A stretch of DNA of 14,114 bases from Clostridia bacterium (GTDB taxonomy: Bacteria > Bacillota_A > Clostridia > Christensenellales > Aristaeellaceae), in contig JAGCIC010000055.1 in the NCBI GenBank assembly GCA_017648805.1, forward strand, positions 1 through 14,114, in the 5' to 3' direction. Numbering within the stretch: the first letter of the stretch is position 1; each line of letters opens with the position of its first letter. A program made the translations under genes and the position numbers. Below are positions 1 to 7,832 of the stretch, one piece after another. Below the pieces are notes generated by a model. The model saw nothing but the letters and a program-made list of their open reading frames with translations, made no database searches and was not told the DNA's origin.

Positions 1-925
1 GGCGCTCAACAGCTGGGTCGAGCCCGCTCTCAGATACGCCATACATCCCAATCTCACCATCCGCCCTTCCAAGTACAAGAATTCTTCCGATATCGCGCTC
101 GTGATCGGCGCAATGGACATTATCGGAAGGTGCGACACAGTGATAATCGCCTCTTCCGATTCGGATTTTTCTTCCCTCTCGGTGCGCCTCAGGAGCGGCG
201 GCATGGAAGTCATAGGCATGGGCACCGAAAAGGCGAATCCCCTGTGGAAGACCGCGTGCACATCCTTTGTGACTCTGGCGGTAAGCAAACCTCAGCCCAA
301 GCCTCAGCCGCAGCAGGCGGCAAAGCCTGTTCAGCCCAAACCTCAGCAGCCCGCGCCCGTCCCGGCGCCCAAGCCGCAGGAGACGCCCGAAAAGTCCGCC
401 GAAGCTCCCAAGCCCCAGTCCAAGGCTGAGGCGACCCACGCGGGCCGCGCTCAGGTCATCCGCGCTTTCATAAAGGAACAGCTGGCAGCCGCCAACGGAA
501 AGATATCCTCCTCCCAGCTGTTTACAGCGCTGAATACCCTCACCGATTACCGCGTGGACCAGCAGCGTTCCCACAGAAAGCCGATAGATTACATCCGCAG
601 GCAGTACGGAGACTCCTTTAAGTTCGAGGAATCCGATGAAGGTACTTTCCTGGTTGAGGCTGCCCAGGCTGCCGAGACTCCCGCAAAAGCGGCATCTGCC
701 CGGTCCGCCGAGGCCGCGCCCGAGGCAGAACCTGTTTCCGACGAGGTTGCCCTGCTCGTGCAGGCAGGTATAGAAGCCGAGCACGCCGCCCGGATCGCCG
801 AGATATTCTCCACCAGCAAGGGCATGCGCGCCGCGTACAACCGGCTGCGCGCCACCTTCGGCCAGAAAGACGGCAGCAGGTACTACCAGATAGTAAAAGA
901 TCTGGCGGACAAAATGCAGCAGTAG
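1..925 (+). CDS. NYN-domain (PIN-like) protein with LOTUS/OST-HTH-like domain, 5' end missing
   Basis: The reading frame is open from base 2, so the true start lies left of the window; 307 residues are visible. Residues 1-80 match the end of an NYN/LabA-type PIN-like nuclease fold: acidic positions D30 and D39, then the SSDSDF motif with D53 and D55 and a following Gly-rich strand. A Pro/Gln/Lys-rich linker covers about 93-145. Residues 148-221 resemble an OST-HTH/LOTUS domain, an RNA-binding winged helix often fused to NYN domains. A small helical C-terminal domain (about 248-307) is not recognised. Family knowledge points to a role as an RNase or in RNA binding; the substrate is unknown. 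It lies 50 bases before the regulator gene in the same direction and may share a transcript with it. The NYN call is fairly firm and the LOTUS call moderate. Confidence 0.75.
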   Translation, partial: ALNSWVEPALRYAIHPNLTIRPSKYKNSSDIALVIGAMDIIGRCDTVIIASSDSDFSSLSVRLRSGGMEVIGMGTEKANPLWKTACTSFVTLAVSKPQPKPQPQQAAKPVQPKPQQPAPVPAPKPQETPEKSAEAPKPQSKAEATHAGRAQVIRAFIKEQLAAANGKISSSQLFTALNTLTDYRVDQQRSHRKPIDYIRRQYGDSFKFEESDEGTFLVEAAQAAETPAKAASARSAEAAPEAEPVSDEVALLVQAGIEAEHAARIAEIFSTSKGMRAAYNRLRATFGQKDGSRYYQIVKDLADKMQQ

Positions 926-975
926 CTGTCCAAGCGAATCCGCCGTTAGCTTAATATCATTTGGAGGCAGATCCT

Positions 976-1695
976 ATGAGCCGCATGGGCGACACCATAC
1001 GCGCAAACCGTCTGAAATACAAGCTTACCGAAAAACAGCTGGCCAAAAAGACCGGCCTGGCAGAGAGCTTCATAAAAGAAGTTGAATCCGGCCGGCGCAT
1101 CCCATCCGACGACCAGGTAAAGCGGCTGCTCAAGGCCTGCGGCATAACCGAGAGCATGTCCACGGAGATCGACACCTTCAACGCCGTGGAAGAGAAGCCC
1201 CGCCCCCGTCCCAGGCCGTACATCATACCCGTCGAAAAGCCCGCCGAGACTTCCGCCAAAACCGAAAAGCAGGCCGAACAGGACGCGGAAAGCTCCGCTG
1301 CCTGGCTGGACGCGCTGGGCGGAGTCGTAAAGCGAGTGCCCATTCTGGACGAGAAAGGGCTTGTGATTGACCACATGCTCTTCCCCGTGGTGGGCGGCAA
1401 AATCGAAGGCGGCACGCCGGACAAGGTCACTTTGTTCCGCGTACCGGACGATTCGTTAAGCGGTTTTCGGGTACATGCCGGCGACCTGCTTTTGTGCGTA
1501 CCCGAAAAAACGCCCGTTGACGACGCATTCATGCTGGTGCATTATGGCGGAAAACGTGTGGTCAGGCGCATCAAAAAACTTGACGCATCCCATCTTATGC
1601 TCCAGTCTTATGACCGTGAACTCAGGATCGACAGCCTGTTGTGGGGTGAGATAACGATCCTGGCCCGCTGCGTCAAACTTATCCGAACTCTGTAG
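976..1695 (+). CDS. XRE-family regulator with degenerate LexA/S24-like C-terminal domain
   Basis: The protein has 239 residues. An N-terminal helix-turn-helix of the XRE/Cro type covers about 4-60, with the typical LTEKQLAKKTGL and FIKEVESGRRIP segments. A charged, Pro-rich linker (about 72-105) follows. Residues 115-239 resemble the S24/LexA/signal-peptidase fold: the S160 region (PDDSLSG) aligns with the LexA nucleophile, HAGDLLL with the conserved GD strand, and RVVRRIKK with the segment that holds the catalytic lysine. That lysine is replaced by R197, so self-cleavage seems unlikely. I chose ATG 976 because GGAGG (963-967) lies 8 bases upstream; a TTG at 961 would overlap that site. The stop codon overlaps the ade ribosome binding site, so the two genes are probably translationally coupled. 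Inferred role: a DNA-binding regulator, perhaps of this operon, with an unknown signal. Confidence 0.8.
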   Translation: MSRMGDTIRANRLKYKLTEKQLAKKTGLAESFIKEVESGRRIPSDDQVKRLLKACGITESMSTEIDTFNAVEEKPRPRPRPYIIPVEKPAETSAKTEKQAEQDAESSAAWLDALGGVVKRVPILDEKGLVIDHMLFPVVGGKIEGGTPDKVTLFRVPDDSLSGFRVHAGDLLLCVPEKTPVDDAFMLVHYGGKRVVRRIKKLDASHLMLQSYDRELRIDSLLWGEITILARCVKLIRTL

Positions 1696-1704
1696 GAGGA
1701 TCAA

Positions 1705-3438
1705 ATGGCAGGGATAAAAGAAAGTTTTACCGGAAAGATCAACCGCAAGCTCCAGAAGAAGCTGCGGGTGGTGGATGTGGCAGCTGGGCGGCAAAAGGCC
1801 GACTTGGTTTTCAAAAACGCCAAATACCTGAACGTGTTCTCCAATGAATTCTGCACCGGCGACATCGCCGTGGCGGAAGGCCTGGTGGTCGGCATGGGCG
1901 AGTATTCCGGCATCAACGAGGTGGACGTCAGCGGCAAGCTCGTTTTGCCGGGGCTCATCGACGCACATATCCACCTGGAGAGCACGCTCCTCTCCCCCGC
2001 CGAGTTCGCCCGCGCGGTACTGCCTCACGGCACCACTACCGTTATATGCGATCCCCACGAGATCGCGAATGTAATGGGCGTGGACGGCATCGAGTACATG
2101 ATAGAAGCCACCGAAGGCCTGCCTGTGGACGTCCACTTCATGCTTCCCTCCTGCGTGCCCTCCACTCCTCTGGACGAAAGCGGCGCGCGCCTGGACTACC
2201 GGGCGATAGACTCTTTCTACGAGCACGGCCGTGTGCTGGGCCTCGCGGAAATGATGAACTTCGTCGGTGTTATAGGCAGCGATGTGGACTGCATCGAAAA
2301 GATCGTCGCTGCCCAGAGCCATCACAAAAAGATAGACGGCCACGCGCCGGGGCTGAGCGGCAATCCGCTCAACGCATATATGGCCGCGGGCGTGTATTCC
2401 GACCACGAGTGCGCCACGGCGGAAGAAGCGCTGGAAAAGCTGCGCAAGGGCCAGTTCATAATGGTCCGGGAAGGCACCGCCGCCAAGAACCTTAACGCAC
2501 TGCTGCCTCTGCTGAGCGAGAAGTACTACTCCCGCTGCATGTTTGCCACCGACGACCGCCATCCCAACGACATTCTTTCCGAAGGTCACATCGACTGCAT
2601 AGTCAGAAAAGCCATTGCCGCCGGAGTGGACCCGATCATCGCGCTCAAGGTCGCCAGTCACCACGCCGCCAGGTACTTCCTTATGAACAACAAAGGCGCG
2701 ATCGCCCCCGGCTACCTGGCCGACCTGATCGTTGTGGATGACCTGAACAGGTTTAACGTGCTGGAAGTCTACAAAAAAGGCACCCTGCGTTATTCCAACG
2801 GCCAGGTGCTTGACTTTGAACGCCCGGAGATCGACGAGAACCTGCGTCAGCAGGCGCTGGATACCTTCCGCGTGAACGAACTTACACCCGCCAGTTTCTT
2901 CGATACGCGCCGCAAGGCCATAATCGGAATGGTGAAGGGCGAGATCATAACCACAGACGACGGTTATGCCGACGGCGTGGACACGGAAAAAGACGTACTT
3001 AAGATCGCCGTTATCGAGCGCCACAGGGGCACCGGCCACATTGGTTTGGGCTACCTGAGCGGCTATGGCATGAAGAGAGGCGCGGTAGCCACCAGCGTAT
3101 CTCACGACAGTCACAACATAATCGTGGTCGGCGAAAACGACGCGGATATGGCGGTTGCCGCCAACCGCATCACCCGGCTGCATGGCGGCATCTGCGTCGT
3201 TGAGAAAGGTGAAGTGATCGCCGAACTGCCCCTTGAGATCGCGGGGCTGATGAGCGGAAGCTCGATACATGAGGTCAACCAGCGCCTGGAAAGCGCAAAA
3301 GCCGCTGCTCACCGTCTGGGCGTAAGCGACGGCATAGACCCGTTCATGACCCTCTCGTTCATGAGCCTTGCCGTTATCCCGACGCTCAGGCTCACGACCC
3401 GCGGCGTCATCGACGTGCTCACTCAGAGATACGTATAG
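1705..3438 (+). CDS. ade: Adenine deaminase
   Basis: Adenine deaminase (EC 3.5.4.2) hydrolyses adenine to hypoxanthine and ammonia in cytosolic purine salvage. The 577-residue length is normal for the family. Amidohydrolase landmarks are present: the PGLIDAHIHLES metal-binding segment (H88, H90, E92), the CDPHEI motif at 115-120, the DGHAPGLSGNPLNAY segment, the FATDDRHP motif, and late in the protein the TSVSHDSHNI motif that is typical of Ade rather than other amidohydrolases. ATG 1705 has AGGAGG at 1694-1699, overlapping the stop of the regulator gene, so coupling is likely. A hairpin terminator follows the stop codon. Placement next to a LexA-like regulator is unusual, but the product assignment itself is secure. 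Confidence 0.96.
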   Translation: MAGIKESFTGKINRKLQKKLRVVDVAAGRQKADLVFKNAKYLNVFSNEFCTGDIAVAEGLVVGMGEYSGINEVDVSGKLVLPGLIDAHIHLESTLLSPAEFARAVLPHGTTTVICDPHEIANVMGVDGIEYMIEATEGLPVDVHFMLPSCVPSTPLDESGARLDYRAIDSFYEHGRVLGLAEMMNFVGVIGSDVDCIEKIVAAQSHHKKIDGHAPGLSGNPLNAYMAAGVYSDHECATAEEALEKLRKGQFIMVREGTAAKNLNALLPLLSEKYYSRCMFATDDRHPNDILSEGHIDCIVRKAIAAGVDPIIALKVASHHAARYFLMNNKGAIAPGYLADLIVVDDLNRFNVLEVYKKGTLRYSNGQVLDFERPEIDENLRQQALDTFRVNELTPASFFDTRRKAIIGMVKGEIITTDDGYADGVDTEKDVLKIAVIERHRGTGHIGLGYLSGYGMKRGAVATSVSHDSHNIIVVGENDADMAVAANRITRLHGGICVVEKGEVIAELPLEIAGLMSGSSIHEVNQRLESAKAAAHRLGVSDGIDPFMTLSFMSLAVIPTLRLTTRGVIDVLTQRYV

Positions 3439-3455
3439 TCCCATTTATAAATCGG

Positions 3456-3483
3456 GCCGGCGGTCATTCCGCCGGCTCGTTTT
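3456..3483 (+). terminator. Rho-independent terminator after ade
   Basis: An 8-bp GC-only stem pairs GCCGGCGG (3456-3463) with CCGCCGGC (3469-3476) around the loop TCATT, followed by TCGTTTT (3477-3483). The stem includes the last codons of uvrC, and the loop begins at its stop codon (3464-3466) on the other strand. On the minus strand there is no good T-run after the stem, so it should work mainly for ade. Confidence 0.8.
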
Positions 3484-5347
3484 CATGCAGGAATTCGTAT
3501 ATGGCTTTCGCAAACGTTTCACCCACCCCGTTTACCCTGGAGATCTCCTGCGGGCTGGCGGCTTTAAGCGCCTCAACCGTCTTAAAGTGACCAAGTATGG
3601 CTTTTCTTCGGGCCGGGCCTATTCCGGGCACTTTTTCCAGGCGGGAAGATATGGAGTTTGACTGTCTGAGCTTCCTGTGATGGGTTATGGCGAAACGGTG
3701 CGCCTCGTCCGTCAGCCTTTCGATCAGGTGCAGCGCGGGAGAATGCCTGTCCAGAAGTATCGTGTCCTCCTTGTCCGGCAGCACGATCTCGTCCACCCGC
3801 TCGGCCAGTCCGAATGCGGGGATCGACAGATCCAGTTCCTTAAGGGCTTCCAGCGCCATATTGAGCTGTCCCCTGCCGCCGTCTATCAGCAGGAGGTCCG
3901 GAAAGTCCGAAAAACTGCCATCTTCCAGCGGCAGGTCCTGTTCCCGGCGCTTTTGAATCTCCTCGAGCCCCCTGGTAAACCGCCGGGAAATGACTTCCTT
4001 CATGGAAGCGAAGTCGTTTGCTCCTTCCACGGTCTTGATCCTGTAATGTCTGTACTGGTCGTGGCGGCATTCCCCGTCTATCATAACCACTTCGCTGGCA
4101 ACGCTCTGCTGTCCCAGTGTGTTGGAGATGTCGTATCCTTCGATCCTGCGCGGTGCTTCATCCAGGTCCAGTTCCCACGCCAGTTCGTTCAGTGCGCCCA
4201 GCGTTCTTTCCAACTGTTTTTCCCGCCGGGTCTCGATCTTTATCCTGGCGTCCTCTATATTCTTTTCAGCCATGCGGATGAGCGCGGCCTTGTCTCCCCT
4301 CTCGGGCCTGTGCAGCTTCACTTTTCTGCCCGCCGTCTCGCTTAAAAGCTGCTCCAGAGTGTCCCGTTCCGCCAGGTCTATGCCTATAAGCACTTCCCTT
4401 GCGGGCGGATTCGACAGAGAATAATACTGAGTAACGAAGCGTATCAGCGCTTCCTGCTCGTCCTCCCGCGCTGCGCCTTCAAGGGTGTGCATGGCAGATG
4501 AGATCATTTTTCCGCCCCTGAACAGCATCACGTCCACTAAAATGTCCTGCATGGAAGGGCTCATGGCGATCACATCCATGTCATCGCCGCCGGTGGACAG
4601 GGTCTTCTGCCGCTGCATAAGGTCATCGACCGCCCGGATCTTGTCCCTCAGAAGCGCAGCGCGCTCGAAATTCATGCTGTTGGAAGCGGCAAGCATCTTC
4701 TGGGTCAGCAGCCGCTTAACTTCCTCGTCATGCCCGGAAAGAAAGCGGATCACTCCCTGAAGCTGCTCGTGATACTCCGCGCTGGTCACCTTTCCTGCGC
4801 AGGGCGCACAGCACTCCCCCGTCTGGTAATGCAGGCAGGGCCGCTCGTTCATGCCTTCGCGCAGGCTTTTCTGGCAGCTGCGTATCGGGAACACGCTCCT
4901 CACGGTGTCCAGCACTTCCCTGACCGCTGCCGCTCCAATATAAGGCCCGAAGTATTTCGCGCCGTCTTTGATCTGTTCCCGTACGATCTTGAGCGCAGGG
5001 AAAGGCTCGTCCATGTCTATCCTGATGAACGGATAATGCTTGTCATCCTTGAGTAGTATGTTATAGCGCGGACGGTAGCGCTTTATCAGGTTGCACTCCA
5101 GCATCAGCGCTTCCAGTTCGCCGTCCACCAGCACGGTATCGAAGTCGTCTATCTTTTCCACCATCGCCCGCACCTTGGGAGTGTGGTCGCGGCTGGACTG
5201 GAAGTACTGCCTCACCCGGTTTTTAAGGTTTTTGGCCTTGCCCACGTAAATGACGTCCCCGCCGCTGCGCATGATGTAGCAGCCCGGGGAGTCGGGAAGG
5301 TTCCTGATTTTCCATTTTAAGTTGTCGCTCAGGCGCTTTTCCTGCAT
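3464..5347 (-). CDS. uvrC: UvrABC excision nuclease subunit C
   Basis: UvrC makes both incisions around bulky lesions in nucleotide excision repair after UvrA and UvrB have found them. The 627-residue length is normal. Domains in order: GIY-YIG nuclease (about 17-95, with GCYIMRS and VIYVGKAKNLKNRV); a Cys-rich segment (C158, C171, C179, C180, C183) that matches the reported iron-sulfur site of UvrC; the UVR helix pair that contacts UvrB (about 205-240); the RNase-H-like endonuclease domain with EGYDISNTLGQ and LLIDGGRGQL; and tandem helix-hairpin-helix motifs at the C-terminus (VPGIGPARRKAIL and VNGVGETFAKAI). The ATG overlaps the stop of the upstream membrane-protein gene as TGATG, with AGGAG 8 bases before the start. 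It is the last gene of the cell-wall operon, an unusual setting for a repair gene. Confidence 0.98.
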   Translation of the reverse strand: MQEKRLSDNLKWKIRNLPDSPGCYIMRSGGDVIYVGKAKNLKNRVRQYFQSSRDHTPKVRAMVEKIDDFDTVLVDGELEALMLECNLIKRYRPRYNILLKDDKHYPFIRIDMDEPFPALKIVREQIKDGAKYFGPYIGAAAVREVLDTVRSVFPIRSCQKSLREGMNERPCLHYQTGECCAPCAGKVTSAEYHEQLQGVIRFLSGHDEEVKRLLTQKMLAASNSMNFERAALLRDKIRAVDDLMQRQKTLSTGGDDMDVIAMSPSMQDILVDVMLFRGGKMISSAMHTLEGAAREDEQEALIRFVTQYYSLSNPPAREVLIGIDLAERDTLEQLLSETAGRKVKLHRPERGDKAALIRMAEKNIEDARIKIETRREKQLERTLGALNELAWELDLDEAPRRIEGYDISNTLGQQSVASEVVMIDGECRHDQYRHYRIKTVEGANDFASMKEVISRRFTRGLEEIQKRREQDLPLEDGSFSDFPDLLLIDGGRGQLNMALEALKELDLSIPAFGLAERVDEIVLPDKEDTILLDRHSPALHLIERLTDEAHRFAITHHRKLRQSNSISSRLEKVPGIGPARRKAILGHFKTVEALKAASPQEISRVNGVGETFAKAIYEFLHENEPAE

Positions 5348-6741
5348 CAGCGCAGCTCCTTTTTAAGCGCGTTTACACTGTCTTCCTCCACGGGAAGTTC
5401 GCTGTAGCGGGCAACGTCATACACTTCGGACAGCTGCCGGGCGCACCCGGGACCGATCTGCTCGATCGCCTGGCGAGCCGTCAGGGTCTTCAAGCCCTGT
5501 ATCTTGCTGCCCTGTCTGCGGTACAGGTTTTTGACCAGCCGCCTGGCCTTTTCCCGTGCGGAGAGTTTTTCCCAGGGCGTTTCCCGTTTGAACATGTTTT
5601 TGAGCCTGTCTCTGAACATGTCCCTTGCGCGGCGGCGGTTCTCGTCGCCTTCCATCAGATTTTCCTTTTCGTCATAATAGCCCTGGGTAGCCTGCACACG
5701 AAAGCGCTCCAGCAATTCGGACAGCTTTTTGGAGAGCTTTGCCAGTCCCGAAAAGATCAGCCACAGCGCACCCAGACCCACAATGCTGAAAAACGCGATC
5801 AGGAAGATCTTGTCCATCGTGCTGATACCGCCGATGTCGGCTTCAGCTTCCCCGATATTCTCGACATCAAGCGGTACAGCCTCGTTCCCTCTTTGCAGCA
5901 GGGCGTCGAGGTTGCCTTCTTCCACCACATCCTGTCCGCCTCTGAGCAGCCAGGCTATCCAGCTCATCAGTGTCTTTATCTGCGCCCATACCCACAGCGC
6001 CGCGGTCTTTATGGGCTTCACGAAGGACGCTGCGGACACGGCCAGGGCAAAGCCTATAACGATCCTGCGGTTCTTCCTGACCACGTTTATGGGCGGCCGC
6101 TTGTCCTCGCCTTTCCCGCCGGAAGAGGTTGAAAGGCCCTGCCGGTTCAGGCTTATCCCTCCCATAAACACGTACGCCAGCGCGCAGGCGCCCATAAGAT
6201 ACTGGGTTTCCATGGCAGGCTCGCCGAAATGCAGCACCAGTGCCATAACCGTGTAGTTAAGGAAGCCCAGCACCACTCCCGGCAGCTGCGTCCACACACA
6301 GTCGTTTCCGGGCAGGGTAAGCATCGCGGTAAATGCCAGAGCGCCCATCGCGCCCGCCATCATAACGTGCTTTATCGCGCTCTGGAACAATTCGCCGGGG
6401 AGCAGCAAGCCGGTTATCAGCGCCGCTGCCAAAAGCAGGATGAACACGGTCATCCGTATGGGAAAGCGGTGCCCGGTCTTAACTGTCTCCCTTATCAATT
6501 CCCGGTCGGGATTGGGATCGTTCATGCGCGAAGCTGCATACGAAGTCATTTCCTGCACCTTGTATGAACCCACAAACGCGGGCAGCAGCGCAGCAAACGC
6601 GATGATCAGTGTCTGCACCGCAAACCAGGCGCAGGCAAATACGGGACCCGTCATAAGCAGACTGCCTCCGCCTGCGCACAGCGGTGCCAGGGTCAGCACG
6701 CACATTCCGGCCCGGAACAGCATATTACCCAGCCGTTTCAT
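5347..6741 (-). CDS. Multi-pass membrane protein with DUF4129-like C-terminal tail
   Basis: The 464-residue protein has hydrophobic segments at about 8-30, 33-58, 96-114, 125-142, 153-172, 181-197, 229-250 and 312-332. These suggest a multi-pass membrane protein with a long cytosolic tail. The tail is rich in Lys and Arg (about 340-412) and ends in a helical segment around 395-450 (KARRLVKNLYRRQ, then LSEVYDVARYSE) that resembles the DUF4129 domain. In known MoxR-DUF58 operons that domain sits at the end of a membrane-bound transglutaminase-like protein; here no Cys-His-Asp transglutaminase domain is visible. The ATG overlaps the DUF58 stop as ATGA, with GGAGG (6750-6754) 8 bases before it. 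Inferred role: membrane partner of the MoxR/DUF58 pair. The family assignment rests on context plus a weak motif. Confidence 0.65.
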   Translation of the reverse strand: MKRLGNMLFRAGMCVLTLAPLCAGGGSLLMTGPVFACAWFAVQTLIIAFAALLPAFVGSYKVQEMTSYAASRMNDPNPDRELIRETVKTGHRFPIRMTVFILLLAAALITGLLLPGELFQSAIKHVMMAGAMGALAFTAMLTLPGNDCVWTQLPGVVLGFLNYTVMALVLHFGEPAMETQYLMGACALAYVFMGGISLNRQGLSTSSGGKGEDKRPPINVVRKNRRIVIGFALAVSAASFVKPIKTAALWVWAQIKTLMSWIAWLLRGGQDVVEEGNLDALLQRGNEAVPLDVENIGEAEADIGGISTMDKIFLIAFFSIVGLGALWLIFSGLAKLSKKLSELLERFRVQATQGYYDEKENLMEGDENRRRARDMFRDRLKNMFKRETPWEKLSAREKARRLVKNLYRRQGSKIQGLKTLTARQAIEQIGPGCARQLSEVYDVARYSELPVEEDSVNALKKELR

Positions 6742-7832
6742 CTGATCTCCCTCCCCGACAGGCTCAGCACCTTGACCGTATTGCCCTTCTGCCTGAGCAG
6801 CGCGATCTCATGTTCCACTTCCTCGCTCAAATAGCCGGACAGTATGAGTATGTCCTCTCCGTGCACGTCTCCCAATCCGGACAAAAAAGTATGGAAATTC
6901 AGGTCCGGTTTGAGCACGATGCGGGCCATGGTCTCCAGTATGCCCTCGAACTGCGCTTCTCCCGGTGCGGAAGCCAGGAATATGCCCGTGGCCGCTTTCT
7001 CTCTGCCCAGCATCTCGGCGTTGCAGGCAAAGCCCGCGCTCATACCGGATTTGATCGCCCTTAGGCAGATCCCCGCTGCGAGACTGATGGCGCGTTCAAC
7101 ATTCTCCTCCTCATGGGTGGGCACCTGCGCCCACTGACGGGGGTTGATCTGAATGTTCAGTATCACCAGCGCCTTCGGGTCGGACGTGAAATCCCTCACC
7201 TTCACCTGCAGGCCCTCGCTTTTCGCGCTGGCTTTCCAGTGTATATCCTTAAGGCTGTCTCCCTGGGCATAGGGGCGTATGCCGCTCACGAGGAACGGAT
7301 CCGGCATTATCCAGCGCTTTACCAGCGCGTCGCCCAGGAATTTATTGGCCGGATCGGGAATGTCGTCATTTCCCGGCAGTTCCGGATAAACGGTTATGCT
7401 GCAGTCCAGGTTCAGGAGCCGCGTTTTTTTGTTGAGCCCGAACAGGTCGCCCACGGTGAGCGCCACGCCTCCCGCGTCGAACACGCCCCTCTTCGCCAAC
7501 GTTATCATGTGGTGCCTGGTTATGGCGCACATGGGCGACAGGAAGAACAGGCTCTTGTGGTACATGCCGCTGGTCTCGTCCTGCTGCTTTTCCCCTTCGT
7601 CGGCGCTGAAAACTATCGCCTCCGGTATGCGGCTCTCGGCTCTTAGCCAGGGCACGGGCAGCAGCTTTTCGTTGCGGATGCGCTCTATGAGCTCCGTTTG
7701 TTCACCGCGAAACGCCGTGTTTTTGGCAAAATAGCGGTTGTACGAGAGCTGTTTGTAGTTAAACCATGCGAACAGCAGCGCCTGGGCCGCACCAAACAGA
7801 GCTGTCAGCACGACAAGCCACAGTACGCTCAT
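6738..7832 (-). CDS. DUF58 domain protein (MoxR-associated)
   Basis: The 364-residue protein starts with a hydrophobic segment (about 4-24) that probably anchors it in the membrane. It then has a beta-rich region and the DUF58 signature at 184-215: GIRPYAQGDSLKDIHWKASA followed by LQVKVRDF. DUF58 proteins often have a von Willebrand A-like fold and are almost always encoded beside a MoxR ATPase. Their molecular role is thought to be in assembly or maturation of envelope or other complexes, and is not settled. The start overlaps the moxR stop by ATGA, and the stop overlaps the start of the next membrane-protein gene by ATGA, so the three are likely made together. The family call is firm; the target of the system is unknown, though the neighbours suggest peptidoglycan or envelope work. 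Confidence 0.9.
   Translation of the reverse strand: MSVLWLVVLTALFGAAQALLFAWFNYKQLSYNRYFAKNTAFRGEQTELIERIRNEKLLPVPWLRAESRIPEAIVFSADEGEKQQDETSGMYHKSLFFLSPMCAITRHHMITLAKRGVFDAGGVALTVGDLFGLNKKTRLLNLDCSITVYPELPGNDDIPDPANKFLGDALVKRWIMPDPFLVSGIRPYAQGDSLKDIHWKASAKSEGLQVKVRDFTSDPKALVILNIQINPRQWAQVPTHEEENVERAISLAAGICLRAIKSGMSAGFACNAEMLGREKAATGIFLASAPGEAQFEGILETMARIVLKPDLNFHTFLSGLGDVHGEDILILSGYLSEEVEHEIALLRQKGNTVKVLSLSGREIR

Noticed and set aside
290..430. Repeated KPQ-type codons as a DNA repeat array
   Set aside because: The units vary in length and sequence at the DNA level. This is a low-complexity protein linker, not a tandem repeat or CRISPR.
1456..3444. A 662-codon open frame on the minus strand across ade
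   Set aside because: It is the shadow of ade, which matches adenine deaminase throughout. The minus frame has no recognisable domain and no ribosome binding site.
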